Below, piece by piece: positions 21,633-34,862 of a DNA stretch of 64,000 bases. Source of the DNA: Epithemia pelagica (lineage: Eukaryota > Bacillariophyta > Bacillariophyceae > Surirellales > Surirellaceae); contig OX337232.1 in the NCBI GenBank assembly GCA_946965045.2, forward strand, positions 3,844,001-3,908,000, read 5' to 3'. A program made the translations under genes and the position numbers. The notes under the pieces are model-generated. The model did not search any database, had not been told where the DNA came from, and saw only the letters and a program-made list of their open reading frames with translations. Numbering within the stretch: position 1 is the first letter of the stretch; each line of letters begins with the position of its first letter.

Positions 21633-23966
21633 ATGAGACGAGTCACCGGAACGATTCGGATTCGAGGTGGTGATGGTGGTGTCGCTCTTGTATTAGTACC
21701 AAATGTTACAGCCAGGACACAACGACAACCACACCAGAGCACTCTTCTCAGCCGTCTGCCCCAACGAGCGTTGTCCACCATGCTGAATCACAACTCTCCT
21801 CCTCCTCCTTCAACAACAACCAGAACAACCAGAAATCCAACAAGCCAAAACCAGATGCAACCGCGTTCCTCGGCAAAGAAGAACCGGATGCACCGACCCA
21901 CTGTATCATACACCAACAATGCTCCTACTCCTACTACTCCTACCATGACGACTCGGTGGATGGTGGGCCTCTATTCCTGGCGCCATTACTTGTTTGCGTC
22001 GTCGTCCATGAGAACGACAAGGTCATCCTTGGACCGAGTGGGTGCCACTTGTACTTCTTTTGATGCAGCATCATTACCACCACCACGCGTTGAGTTTACC
22101 ACCTTTGACACGGAATCCCAAGCCCACGAGTGGTACCAGGCCCATGACCACTGTTCTCGCATTCTCTGGCAACAACAGCAGCCGCAGCAGTCCAATGACT
22201 GCCAGCACACAACGAGTGACCACTCACCACCACCACCGCAACAGGATGACAATGACAACACGGTGAACAAGGCCAGATGCCTACACCCAAGGGACCACAA
22301 TTCTGTTTCTCGTTGTTCCGGTTGTTCGGTATGGGACCATTTTGCCTCCTCGCATACCTTAGTGGCCTGTTCCACCGCCTTTTGGGATGTTCAAGGGCTC
22401 GGTGTGGCCACTCTGTGGTTGGGACCACCACCGCCAGCAGTGACAGGGAAACAACAGGGTACTACAGCCACGACACCAACAACCACCACTACAACTACAG
22501 GTGCAACACCAAACCATGACTACCCCGCCGTCTCGCGACAAGCCATTGTCCAAGCCTTGCAACAAGGACTGGTGCCCTTTGTGCCTCCTCAACGCACACC
22601 CTCGGTCCAATGGAGTGTCAAGTGGAGTCTGCAAGCCGTCACGGCCACCATACGAGCAGCGAGTCGTAGTTCGAAAATGAATTCGAATACAAAACAACAA
22701 AAGGACCGTTTCCCTTCTCTTTTGCCTACTTCCACTGGACAGTCTCGGTGCTCTCCATTGTCCTGGCCGTTTCGAAATAAAATTTTAAAGAACAGTCGTT
22801 TGGCAGGCATGGCGGCGTGGAATGGAAATGCCACCACTGCCACCTCCAACAACGACAACAACCACGATGAATTTCCATCCTTGTCGTCGTCATCGTCCCT
22901 GTTGTCGAATCATCATCGTCGTGCCATGGCCCATTTTGGGACGGCTCCCCATCGCAATGCGTCCCTGTGTTATTTTCCCGTCGATACCTTTCCTCATGTT
23001 CGGGGTCATGTCGCCTTGACCTTGGACGATGCACCCTGTCGATTTCACAGTCCAAATCCAACAACGGCAGTGTCCGCCTCGTTGGTTCCCGCCGTTCGAA
23101 GCTTGTTGCACCAGTACCAGGCCCAAGCGACATTTATGGTGGTGGGACACTGGGTTCGCCGCAGTACTGATCATCAATCCTCCCTGATTGACTTGATTCA
23201 AGACGGTCATGAACTCGCCAATCATGGCATGTTGGATCAATCGTACGAATTTGCATCGCCCCACGAATTTGGTCAAGCTGTACACGAGTGTCAAGACATT
23301 TTGGAATCACTGTACGACGAGGCTGCTGCCGGAGTCGTCACGTCGGCGGATCATTATTCTTCTGTTCCTCGCTTGCGGTGGTTCCGACCCCCACATGGTC
23401 GATACACACAAGCCATGGAAACGGTCTTGGACGAGCAGGGCTTGTTGCCCGTCCTGTGCGATGCCTATGCCTCGTGTCCCATTGTGCAAGATGGACCCTT
23501 TGTCGCCCAACAATTACTCCATCAAGTTCAAGATGGATCCATTCTCTTGTTGCACATGCCCGAACGACATGTGCGACCCTGGTGTTGGACCGCCTTGCAA
23601 CTCGTCTTGCAACACTTGAAGCATCACAACTGGAGGGTTGTCACATTGTCCCACTTGGCACACTTGGCCAGTTTGTCCGTTCCCGAACAAGCACCACCAC
23701 AGCAAGCAGCAACCAATGAGGACGAGTGGAATGAAACGACATGGAGGAGAACGAACAAACCCGTGTGGTGGCAGGTGCATCCTCAATTTCAACCAGCACT
23801 GAAACGAAAACAACCATCCACACCCAACGACCCAGTGCCATTCTCCGCCCCGTCGTTGCCCTTGCTCGTGTCTTCTCCAAAGATTTGGAACGAGTGGAAG
23901 ACCCGCTCTTTGGACTTGTCGTCGTTGATGTTTCGTCGCAAGAATCAACAAGAAGAAGGACCGTAA
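21633..23966 (+). CDS. polysaccharide deacetylase (NodB homology, carbohydrate esterase 4)
   Basis: The single-exon ORF of 777 residues has a long low-complexity N-terminal half and a CE4 domain in the second half. The five NodB motifs are visible: TLDDAP (metal/catalytic Asp pair), HELANHG (HxxxH metal ligands), RWFRPPHGRY (RxxPP), a Asp in CDAYASCP, and LLLHMPE (catalytic His). CE4 enzymes remove N- or O-acetyl groups from chitin or related cell-wall glycans, and the retained residues suggest activity. The N-terminus is Arg-rich with a modest hydrophobic stretch (VALVLVPNV), so targeting is unclear. The first ATG at 21633 is used. Confidence 0.8.
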   Translation: MRRVTGTIRIRGGDGGVALVLVPNVTARTQRQPHQSTLLSRLPQRALSTMLNHNSPPPPSTTTRTTRNPTSQNQMQPRSSAKKNRMHRPTVSYTNNAPTPTTPTMTTRWMVGLYSWRHYLFASSSMRTTRSSLDRVGATCTSFDAASLPPPRVEFTTFDTESQAHEWYQAHDHCSRILWQQQQPQQSNDCQHTTSDHSPPPPQQDDNDNTVNKARCLHPRDHNSVSRCSGCSVWDHFASSHTLVACSTAFWDVQGLGVATLWLGPPPPAVTGKQQGTTATTPTTTTTTTGATPNHDYPAVSRQAIVQALQQGLVPFVPPQRTPSVQWSVKWSLQAVTATIRAASRSSKMNSNTKQQKDRFPSLLPTSTGQSRCSPLSWPFRNKILKNSRLAGMAAWNGNATTATSNNDNNHDEFPSLSSSSSLLSNHHRRAMAHFGTAPHRNASLCYFPVDTFPHVRGHVALTLDDAPCRFHSPNPTTAVSASLVPAVRSLLHQYQAQATFMVVGHWVRRSTDHQSSLIDLIQDGHELANHGMLDQSYEFASPHEFGQAVHECQDILESLYDEAAAGVVTSADHYSSVPRLRWFRPPHGRYTQAMETVLDEQGLLPVLCDAYASCPIVQDGPFVAQQLLHQVQDGSILLLHMPERHVRPWCWTALQLVLQHLKHHNWRVVTLSHLAHLASLSVPEQAPPQQAATNEDEWNETTWRRTNKPVWWQVHPQFQPALKRKQPSTPNDPVPFSAPSLPLLVSSPKIWNEWKTRSLDLSSLMFRRKNQQEEGP

Positions 23967-24734
23967 GAGCCCGGGGCCGTGTGAGGAGGAGGGTTACCGA
24001 TTCCTCTCCATGTGGCCTTGCGCGTGCGCACATTCAGACAACATTATCCTGCCGCAACAAGAGGGGAGAACTATACCCGACGACAACAACTGGCAACCGA
24101 TGATCCATCACGACAAGGATGCAAGAGAAACATCCTCATCAAGTTCTCTTCTAGTTTGCAGACGCCAAGTGACGTGCACGTCCAAAACATGTTCGATTAC
24201 GACGTTCTTCCGATATGGATGGTTCGTCTGTGGATCCTGTCGTTGTGAAAACTTTGGAGAAACTACAACGCTGGTTCGAATTTTGCTCTCTAGCTATTAG
24301 AGACAAGACGATAGGTATCTTTCTTGAGGCAGGTCGTAGCCGCTTCAGTGTTCCTCTGTGTCGTAGAAGGAAGACGATGGTCACTGTGGTTGCATTTTCC
24401 GATAGCATAATACCACACACAAGACAACCTGTACATGGTTCACTTTTGTACTCATCTCTAGGGAAGGCTAGACGAGAGAAAACTACTCCTATTGCATGCC
24501 TGAGACGCAAGAGCGGGATCGTGCGATCCATAAGCGATCAATGGGGGGTGCGGTGATTGGGGGGAGATTCAAACAAACACTGCGACGCCCCGCCCTTCAA
24601 CTTCAAGACCATCTCAAGATTGCATACAGTAAGGTGGTTGATGCTCTGCACCAGTGTTTGGAACTCTCGACAGACATTCACTTCCTGTGCTTATTATTGT
24701 TTTGCGAGTAGATCCTGTCTCTCTCTCTCTCATC
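23967..24734. other. intergenic region with relic repeat X'
   Basis: The repeat at 23993-24265 starts 27 bases after the deacetylase stop codon. The remainder, up to the calmodulin-like gene, has a CT-rich tract (24717-24732) just before the start codon, as often found near 5' ends, and nothing else recognised. Confidence 0.4.
23993..24265 (+). repeat. diverged direct repeat X' (partner at 10537-11083)
   Basis: Shares CTGGCAACCGATGATCCATC and GCAAGAGAAACA blocks, and a later GTCCAAAACATGTT/CTGTCGTTGT region, with the partner in the same order. The ~230-bp insert of the partner is absent here. Confidence 0.5.
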
Positions 24735-25916
<1,182 letters not shown>

Positions 25917-26848
25917 GTACATTTCGCAGTCGACGCAAATCAGCACTGTCTTTCTATCATCATACACCGTACCGTTTGTGGACAGAGGTTAAACAATCAT
26001 GTCGACGACGTTGTTCTTCATCAAGGCCTACTTTCTACGTGATCTATTAGTATATACAAGTTCTTATCTCCGAAGTAGATGCATGATATCACTGGAATTG
26101 TTACGAAACTTGACAAAACCGACTTAAAGCAGGGACGGTGAGGTGCAAATGGACTACAACGGCCGAATCTTGAAGGGGGGAGCAGTTCTTGTCGGACGAC
26201 ATTGGAATCATGGGGAACGGAGTAATTGCGAAGAAGGACTCTCGGGGTATAATAGCTCCACAGTACACTTGTGTAGCCATCCGTTCATTCGCAATCTCCT
26301 CCTTCGACCCGATATTTGGAGTGGCCATAGAGTTGGGGGGGGGGGGGGTTGGGGGGCACGTCTACATCTTTCTGTGATTATTATTATTATTTGTGATCTG
26401 ATCGTCGTTGGTGTGCAGCAGCAGCAGCAAGACGACATGATATGATCACACAAAAGACTTGTGCTCGGTCCCAACTGTCGATTGTGTGAGCGTGCGAGGA
26501 TCGACAGGCGCGGGAATGGTCGACAAGCGATTTCATTCTCAAATCGCTACTAGGTCGCTTGAAAAGATCGCAGTGATGCTGGGACTTATTGTTGCAGCGG
26601 GGACTGTGATGGAGAGATCCATAGTTCAGTCGGGTCCCGTTCTATACGACGAATTGCCATCTGCTCGGTTCTTCAAGAGTTGCTTCCGCATAGGGTATCT
26701 TCTTCCTCTTGTTTGGGGTGTCGGTGCTCCATGAAGATGAACTATCAAGAGCACAGCGATTCTCATTGTCTCGTTTCACGAAGCAGCGTTTCCAAACAAG
26801 CAAAGAAAACTCGGCGACACCAAAAGAAACCAGCGCAACATTCGAATC
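25917..26848. other. intergenic region with a G12 homopolymer
   Basis: No convincing gene. A run of twelve G (26337-26348) followed by TT and six more G could form a G-quadruplex or slip during copying. The other short frames lack support. Confidence 0.5.
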
Positions 26849-29780
26849 ATGAAAGCAATTGCACCAAACAACAAGATACGACCACGAGCCAGAATGGCTC
26901 TGGTTCTAGGTACTTTGGTGGTTGTCACCATTGGTCTAGAGGTCCTTGTCTTCTTTCAAGTGATCCAACCACTCCGTCTTGACAGGAAGAACAAGAGCTT
27001 GTCATCTTCCTCCTCATCATTATCATCATCGTACAACAAGGTCCAAGAGTCGTCGTCACCATTACCGAACGTATTGCTGCAATTCGAGTTGCTTCCGCAT
27101 GTCACACTGATTCAACAACGAGAACAACGACATCCACAACTACAACTCCACGAGCATGCCCACCGACGACGGTTACGGAATAATAGCAAGCGAAACAGTA
27201 CCAGTCCCCCTAAGAATGCACTCAACGAGCCACAACCTCCCATGGTGCGGCTACCCCCGCCCCTCTATCCACGACGAAGACAACGACAACAACAGCAAGC
27301 TTCTCGACAAGTATTGGAGGACCCTTCCGAAATTTCAACACCACAAGTTCCCTTGTGGCAGGGACATGGAACGCATTACCTTACCGTCTGGATCGGTCAT
27401 CCCATACCGCAACAGCAAACGTGGATTGTCGATACCGGATCCAGTGTCACGGCCATACCTTGTGTCGGCTATTATTCGGATAGTGAGAATGACAAGAATG
27501 AGGATTCGGAACCACCATCACCTACCGTTCATCACTGGACGAATCCACTCTTTGATCCATCCTTATCGTCCACATTTGAGACGCTTGGCTGTTCAGGAGG
27601 AGACGATGAATGTAGCCAAACCTTTTATCATGGCACCTGTCCAACAACGGACAACACCAACAACAACACAACCAGCACTTCCACAGATTGTCAAATTGAC
27701 ATGACCTATGCCGAGCACAGTTCCTGGAAAGCTCGTGGAGTTAAGGATTGGGTGTCGTTCGTGGGTCCACCATCACAACAACAAGAGGAAACAGAAACAG
27801 CAGCAGCAACACAGACACAGGAGAATACTAGTATCGACTCATCATCTCGACAATAAAAGATGGAATTTGAATTGGCCTTTGGGTGTCAAACGCACGTGAC
27901 GGGGTATTTTGTCACACAGGTATGTGTGTGTGATTCTATTGTTGTGTTGTGCGTTAGAGCAATGTCATTCTCCACTCTTGCTGTTTCTTGGGTGTGATTC
28001 TGGGACACACTTTTTTATCTACTATGCCACGAACACATTTCGTTTACCACTCTATTTTTCGACTCTCACAATGATTGATTCTATGCTACACATATAGTTG
28101 GCCAATGGAATTGCCGGTTTGAACCGAGATGCCACCTCCTTGATTCCCCAAATGACGGCCAGTCTGGTGCGACAACAACAAGAGCAACAACCACAAGAAG
28201 AAGAGCAACAACATATGCCACTGCCCAATCGTGTCGAGTCGTCCTCCTCCACAACGACATCGACTCCAGGTACCAAGAATCTCGTGTTTTCGCTTTGCTT
28301 TGCACCGCCCCCGGAGCAACCAACGTCAAGTGGGACTGCTGCAGCGCCTGCTGCTCCTGTGGAACGGCCGGCCGGTACAATGACTCTATTCGCAGGCGGA
28401 ACCGATGCGCCATGGCCAACGACAACGACAACAGGGCCCTCCTCTTCCCTGGTTTGGACGGCTCCCAGTCATGGGCCTGATCCAACGAACCGTGCCAGTC
28501 CTGACGACAATGACGACAACAATGATCGGTATTTTACCGTCGAAATTCGACAAGTCTATTTGCAACCGGCTCATTCCATTCACAAACATGGATGGGATAG
28601 CCTCGTGTCGCTCGACTTGAATGCGACGGAATTGGATTCGCTCAATGGTCGTACCAACAGCAAGAACGACAATCACCAGAAACCACAAGGTCTGCAAGTG
28701 ATTGTGGATAGTGGCACGACCGAAACCTACTTGTCCCAGTCGGTCCAAACCAAATTTCAAACGCTCTTTAACCAAATGACCGTGGGATTGTTGGAGTATC
28801 GAGGGGGGTTGACTGGTCATTCCTTGTACCAATTGTCACCCTATCAACTTGAGTCCCTTCCCACCATTTGGTTGCAATTGGTGGGAGATGAAACGCGCAA
28901 CTCGATTGTTTCGTCGTCCTCGTCGTCCACTACGGTCGTCCAAAGTGGCAGTATGGCACGGGGCGTCGATCCTCGTCATGCCATGGATGTGTTGGTGGCC
29001 ATTCCACCGACGCAGAACATGGAATATTTGGCCGAATCGCAAAAGTGGACCTTTGGAGTCTTTGCCAATGAACCGTCCGGTGCCGTCTTGGGTGCCAATG
29101 TCCTCATGGGACATGAAGTAGCCTTTGAGATCGATAGCAATCAAGTGGGATGGGCCCCATCGGATTGTCGTCCTTCACAACCACAAGCATCCCAGAACAA
29201 TACGACGCCAAACCAGCAACAGCAACAAGCCAATGGTACCAGTGGTGGTGTTGGAACGAATGATACGAGCAACAAGTCGGAGGATACAAACAGTACTTCC
29301 ACCGTGAATGAGAAGGAGGAGCAAGGGTCTTGGTGGACCTTTCGACGTGGATTGGCGTCCTCCTTTCATTCGTCGTCGTCCTCATCGTCTTGTTCCAGGA
29401 CAAGGACTGTTCTTTCGACGGTCGGGGGAGGCATTGCCGTCTTGGTGACTGTCGGAGGATTGTTGCGGGTGGTATTCCAATGGGGATGTCCAGCCACCAC
29501 CGAATCCTGTTGGTTCCATAGTACCAGACACGAGACACATCCTAAAGGAGCAGCAACCACAAGACCAGGACAGGTTCGTCCTGGCTTTGCCAAATTGACC
29601 TGTAGTGGCGACGACAATGACACTGACGAACCAGACGTGGAGGATGCGATCGACTGCAATAGAAGTAGTACGACCCAGGATTCATTCCTCGTTTTGGACC
29701 AAGGCCAGGACAATTCTCATCTTGACGACGACCACAAGACTGCGGACATGTCGCAACCAGTCCGAGACAGACAAATATGA
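26849..29780 (+). CDS. membrane-anchored pepsin-like aspartic protease (A1); in-frame TAA at 27854
   Basis: Exon 1 (26849-27919) and exon 2 (28098-29780), joined in phase 0 by a GT-AG intron. The N-terminus has a membrane segment (ALVLGTLVVVTIGLEVLVFF). The first catalytic motif is VDTGSSVTAIPC and the second VDSGTTETYL; YAEHSSW and FGCQTHVTGYF match flap and hinge regions of nepenthesin-type enzymes. A second membrane segment lies near the C-terminus (TVGGGIAVLVTVGGLLRVVF). A TAA interrupts the frame between a Gln/Thr-rich insert and MEFELAFGCQ. It may be avoided if about 100 bases from a GT near 27757 to AAAAG at 27859 form an unrecognised phase-0 intron, which would also remove the odd insert. 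Otherwise the gene is broken. It probably processes proteins in the secretory or vacuolar system. Confidence 0.75.
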
Positions 29781-30354
29781 GTGAGGGCCTTTTCTTGTCG
29801 TCGTTATAAGAGGTGGGCTTTTTCTGGACAGTGTGGAATCCCGTTTTGTTGGTTCTTGACTAAAGAGTGGAAAACCAAGGCGACAGCGTGGATGGCATGA
29901 TAAATCCTGCACAAAAGAGATGGAACAAAAGTAATGCTAGCCTGTTCCAAGCAGTAAGAATAAATCGACAGACTTTTGTTTGGTTCGTCTATGTGGCCCC
30001 TTGTCACAAGCGGGCTGTCCCCCTGCTCCATGATTCCGAGAGTAATGGCGCCAGTGCAGTCGTTCGACCGTACCCTAGTGGGTAGGCGCGGCAGCTGGAA
30101 GAATAGACTATTCTCTCTCTATTTTGGCCACCGTCGCATTCCTTGGCGTGGTGGTAGTTTCTCCGAGAGACTCTTCGCAATGGTACAGGCAGTGGGCTGT
30201 TCCCTTTTTTGGGCCGATCGCCGCGGGGGAGTAGCCGACGTGTGCGCTTTTCTCCTAGAATTGGCGTGCGCGATCAACGACGATGAGAAAGACCACACAG
30301 CTCTCATCTCTCTCTCAATGCCAGAGCTACACTATTCTGAGACAACCAGACAGA
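29781..30354. other. intergenic region, nothing recognised
   Basis: No supportable gene or repeat. A CT-rich stretch (about 30299-30318) precedes the next start codon. Confidence 0.4.
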
Positions 30355-32968
30355 ATGGAAGAACAAGGACGACAACAAGAGAAGGAAAGGATGAATGACT
30401 TGTCGGACGCCGACCGGGCATCCTCTTCCGCCGACACTCGTAGCAACCAGCATTCCGTCGAAACTCCTCCAGCTGCTGCTCCATCCTTGACGAAACAAGT
30501 GAGCAATTTGTCACGATCGGATGTCAGTCCAGACGACAATGATTCGGAGGATTCCGATTCAATGCGAGGCACGGCCGCTGCCATGGGCATGGCCGCCTTT
30601 GCCCCTGAAAGTACCACCTGGCGCATGGCCTTGGAACAAGCCGAGTACGTACTGTAATATAGACTTTGGATGGATGGATGGATGGATTGGAGGAGGACGA
30701 GTGCGGTTGCCACAGTTAGTTGCATAGATGGTCGACACTCTTGGTCTCTCATGGTGTGTTTTTCTCAATCGTGGTGTTCTTCTCTTTTTTTTCTCTTGAC
30801 ATGTGTGTTTCTGTGTGTGCGTCTGCTGTTTTGTCTTGGTTTCATCACGACACTTTCTAATATATAGAGTCGAAACGGCTCGTTTTTGTTTTCCGGCGGG
30901 CTTTACCAAACACTTGATTCCGCTCCTGACGAGTGTGACCGCCTTGACCTTTACCGGTGTCGGTGGTTGGGATTGTACCTTTTTTCAAGGCGCCACCATT
31001 CGCTTTACTGGCAATCGTTATGGCTTGTGGACGCTGGAAGATGTCAGTGGCAAGTGTCAATTGTGGGATGTCTTGTTTTTTAATTTTACCCTGGGTGGAC
31101 CACTCGTCACGGCCCGTGTTTTTAGCATGACGGCCATGTTGTTGGGTTTGGCCTTGGTGGCCACCATGGCACAAGCCTCGCAATTTCATTTGGCCAGTTG
31201 GGGCATTGGTTTGGCCTTGTTTATTCTCTTTGTCATTTCCCTGTCCACCACATCTATTTTCAATGTCTGGGTCGTGTTTTGGCTCTTTACCTATGCAATC
31301 ATGGTGTTGATGATTCGGGCCATTTTCATTCATCCCGTGGCGCGCCACATTTCAACGCGGGGGAGCAAAATTATTGCCGCCTGCTACATTTTTTGTGCCC
31401 TGTGTTGTCTCATGACCATGGTGGTCCTCAAGAGTGATTATTGTACCTGTTCCAATATCACGTCGGAACGCTTGGAAGATCGCAATGTCGGACAACCCTG
31501 CAATGGTTCGTGTAGCATGGGCTGGGCCGGCTATGCCATGGTGGTGGCCAGTGTCTTGTGGATTGCCGCGGCCGTGTGTTGTTTGAAATTTGGCATTCAA
31601 CCCGAAACTCTGAATGAAAATCGACGACGGCCCAAGGAATGGTACGCCCATTATCCCCATCAATCCATGGTCACCCGCGCCGTGAATTTTGCCACCAGAT
31701 TGGGACATCGCAGTGGCCATGGTGGAAGTAGTACCAATTCCAAGAGTCATCCTCAACATCACCACAGCAGCAACAGCAACAATAGTCAACAGGGTAGTAC
31801 CACGTCGAGCCAACCGCCACTCTTGGAAGCCCAATCATCGATTGTCCGATCCAGTCTCAGTAGTACCAGTGCGACGGCGTCGGCGACGACCACCAACCAA
31901 AAATCGGTTCGCTTTCAAGATTCCAACACTACGACGGATGGCACGGCCACACAACCCGCCGAGAGGATACAGATGAAACCCATTAACGAATTGCACAGTC
32001 ATCACGATCTTACCCTTGAGACCAACAAGGAAATTACTCCGGCGGACGATGAAGAAAATTCGCTATTGGCCGCCGAACACAGTCGAGAATTGGAACAACA
32101 AGACCAAAGTGACTTGGCGGCCCTCTATGACGCCACGCCCTCTGGAGACCATGAGGATGCCGAATTGGATTGGAGCGATTTGGAAGATACCCGTGGCTGG
32201 TGTCAAAAGTGTTGTTGCGATTATCGGATTGAGCCACGCAGCCGCAAGGAACGATGGATGTTTTGGTCCTTCCGAACCATCTTGGGCTTGGGCTTTGTCA
32301 TTTACGCCCTCTTTGTCTACATGTTGATTGGATCGCGGTCGGAAAATACGGCCGCTGCCAAAAAGCCCGACACGACGCCCTATTTTACCACCAATTGGGT
32401 CTGTGCCTTTAATCCACTCGACCCCAAGGGGGAGGAATTTCAAAGCTTTGTCAATCAAGAAGCGGCCAAGGCTCAAAATTGGACCATTGCCCATTGTGGC
32501 AAGTGTGGATATTGCTCCAACCCGCACGATATTCAAACCTATGTCGAAACCCGCAAGACCATTGCCAAGACTGCCAAAAAGTGTGGACCAAAAGTGTTTT
32601 TGGGAACCTATGACGACTTGGTGGATTGCCTCGAAGATCGAATTGGATTCACTCGACCCTGTACGGAATGTTGGGCCGACAACATGGACAATACTGCTGA
32701 AAAGTGTTTGTCCACGTGTATGCGGACACTGTTTAGTGGATTCATGACAGACAACAATGTCCCCGGTGCCGGCGATCAGGGATGGTTGAATCAATGCCTG
32801 TTTTGCGATGAAAAAATGTCCGGACCCGCCTTTGTCACGTGCAGTGGGGTGGCGCGACGACGACTGGGCATTCAATCCGAAATTGAACGAAACCCCGTCG
32901 AACAATGCAAGCGCGTCGACATTGACTGGGTAAATGTCAATTGGAAGGAAATTGGCTTTGAAGACTAA
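30355..32968 (+). CDS. polytopic membrane protein with Cys-rich C-terminal ectodomain
   Basis: Exons 30355-30644 and 30868-32968 (GT-AG, junction inside a Glu codon) give 796 residues. A Ser/Asp-rich N-terminal tail is followed by about six membrane segments (for example MTAMLLGLALVATMAQAS, IGLALFILFVISLSTTSIF, AACYIFCALCCLMTMVVL and GYAMVVASVLWIAAAVCCL). A long Ser/Thr/Gln-rich and acidic loop, another membrane segment (LGLGFVIYALFVYMLIG) and a C-terminal domain with many cysteines come next. That domain has motifs AHCGKCGYCSNPHDI, CTECW, CLSTCM and CLFCDE. I have seen this AHCG.CG.CSN..D type of domain in marine algal and oomycete proteins of unknown function, a recollection rather than a search. 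Translation could also start at 30283. Confidence 0.7.
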
Positions 32969-34188
32969 CAACAACACAACAACAAGAAGAAGAAGGGTAC
33001 AAGGATTGCCAAAAGATTGTCAAGACGACGCACATGTGTAGTCTCATGCTCGTGTTGTCTTGCCAAGATCGGCGATTGCAACGCAAGTTGTTATCTGTTG
33101 TGGCTGAGAGGATACGAACGAGAGTCTCTCGTTGATTAAGATGTTGAGAGAGAAGGACAAATCCCTTTTGGTTGAAAAAGAGCGAGATTACTGTCAATGA
33201 TCCTTTCATTGGCTGTTGTATCTGATGGATGGAGTGGTCGTCAGTTTCCTCTTTGCGGTCAGCCCTAGGAAGAAATATATATGTAGTTGTGTGTAGCTAA
33301 TTATGGTGTTAATAGACGACCTGTCTTCCTATAGTAGAATGGATGGAACCACTTTGGTTTCTTCTTGGATGCTTCTTCTTGTTGTTGTTGCGTGGACGAC
33401 AATCGGGCCCATCCCACTTGATTGGCATTGATATCCAAGGCCACTTCGTCATGTCACATGAGGATATGTATGGCACCCAAGATTGCCATTGTCGTCTCTA
33501 ACGTCGCACCAACCAACCTCACAACAAAAGCAAAGACCCTGCAAGGGAACATCGACTCGACAACCTGCGCTTGGAGCTGCGTGCGTCGTTAAGTTCGTTC
33601 ATATGGACGCATTGGACATATCCGTAGCGTAGATTGGCTTTTCCGTATGGATTGATTTCTCGGACGACAACGCCATCTGCGTCTTCACAGAGCCGTTGAT
33701 CAAAGAGAGCTTGTTTTGGTTCTAGTGTAGAATCTCTCACCCTCATACGTTGGATTCCATTGCTCGATAAAGACGCAACGGCAAGAGGACGGAGACTCGA
33801 CGTATCCTGTTGTAGCCGTTGTTGGTGGCACAGGGTCGGCTGTGTGTGTATCCGTAGTCCTCGTCTTGGTGGATTGTTGGTTGCTTTCGTCAAGCGCCGA
33901 CTCGCCGCACCTCCATTGCCGTGCCGACGGCCGACACACGCAAACCGGCATTGTCTACTCTACTTTTTGGCTGGTCTCGTAGGCGAAGCAAAAGTGTCCT
34001 TCGGCCGAGTGCTCACACAAAACCAAAAACCCTCTGATCTGAAAATCAAATTGCTGCCAAACCAAAACCAAAACCAAAAACAAAAAAAAACAAAAAGTCT
34101 ATCTGTTATCGTTATTATGCGTATTGTTATCTTTACGTGTTGTGCTGACCTTGTGAACTCTCCACCATTCGTGTGTGAATGTAGTCGC
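32969..34188. other. intergenic region with weak minus-strand frames
   Basis: No secure gene. Two overlapping minus-strand frames (33951-33700 and 33893-33519) read as plausible peptides (SSCRCVFIEQWNPTYEG; then GVVVREINPYGKANLRYGY) separated by a frame change near 33740. They could be a small broken gene. Nothing else recognised. Confidence 0.3.
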
Positions 34189-34623
34189 ATGAAGCGCAAG
34201 CGCGGTCGCGGCTTCGAGTTTGTGAACAAAAACAAACGTCGCAAGACCAATGCTTGCAGCTTTGTGCCTGTTCCGACGCCGAGGCAATCCCCGGTGTCGG
34301 TGTCGTTCGATCTACTGTTAAAATACAGTACTGTTAGGAAGAAGTACAAAGCTTCTTACCGCTCCTTTGCTTCTTTGCCTTCGATTGCAGAGCAGCTTGT
34401 TGAACCTGAACCTGAAGAAGCTCCCGCTCCCGCGATCGCTGAAGAAGAAGAAGAAGAAGGACCCCCGATTTTCCCCCTCGAGTCTGAAGATCCGCCCCCG
34501 ATTGTCGAAGAACTCCCCCCTCCTCAAGAACCATTGCTGGGATCGTTTTGGGTCGGTGGTGTGCGTCGGTCGAGAGGTCGACATTGGAAAGAGTTTGGCC
34601 ATCTATTATGTTGCTTTGGTTGA
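34189..34623 (+). CDS. hypothetical small basic/acidic protein, doubtful
   Basis: A 144-residue frame with a basic N-terminus (MKRKRGRGFEFVNKNKRRK), a middle region with VRKKYKASYRSF, and an acidic, Pro-rich C-terminal part (EEEEEEGPPIF). The larger open frame starts at 33760, but only this portion looks protein-like, and a possible splice acceptor (GAATGTAG) lies just upstream at 34184. The C-terminus runs towards a dispersed repeat. No family recognised; it could be an exon of a larger gene or chance. Confidence 0.25.
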   Translation: MKRKRGRGFEFVNKNKRRKTNACSFVPVPTPRQSPVSVSFDLLLKYSTVRKKYKASYRSFASLPSIAEQLVEPEPEEAPAPAIAEEEEEEGPPIFPLESEDPPPIVEELPPPQEPLLGSFWVGGVRRSRGRHWKEFGHLLCCFG

Positions 34624-34699
34624 CTCCGCACTCCGCACCTCGCCCCACACACCAGGGACACACACGACTCGTCGCCTGCCGCGGCGTGTGATTGGCGAT

Positions 34700-34862
34700 G
34701 ATGGCGCGCGGACCTCGACCAAAAACGCTACCTCTGCTATGCGAATCTCACTACGAATAGCTACGGAGGGCTCTTCCATAGAGCTATCAAAGCTACTCCT
34801 ACCAAAGCTACTCCTACCTTTCACGAGAGTTTCATTCATTATTCATGGGGCTATCGCTCATT
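34700..34862 (+). repeat. dispersed repeat R, partial copy 1
   Basis: Shares the GCGCGGACC...AACGCTACCTCTGCTATG segment, AGCTACGGAG, and the GAGTTTCATTCAT end with the copies at 38913 and 41018, in the same orientation. Only the first third of the repeat is present. Confidence 0.6.

Noticed and set aside
24255-24275. tRNA B-box-like GGTTCGAATTT
   Set aside because: No A box, acceptor stem or cloverleaf could be drawn around it.
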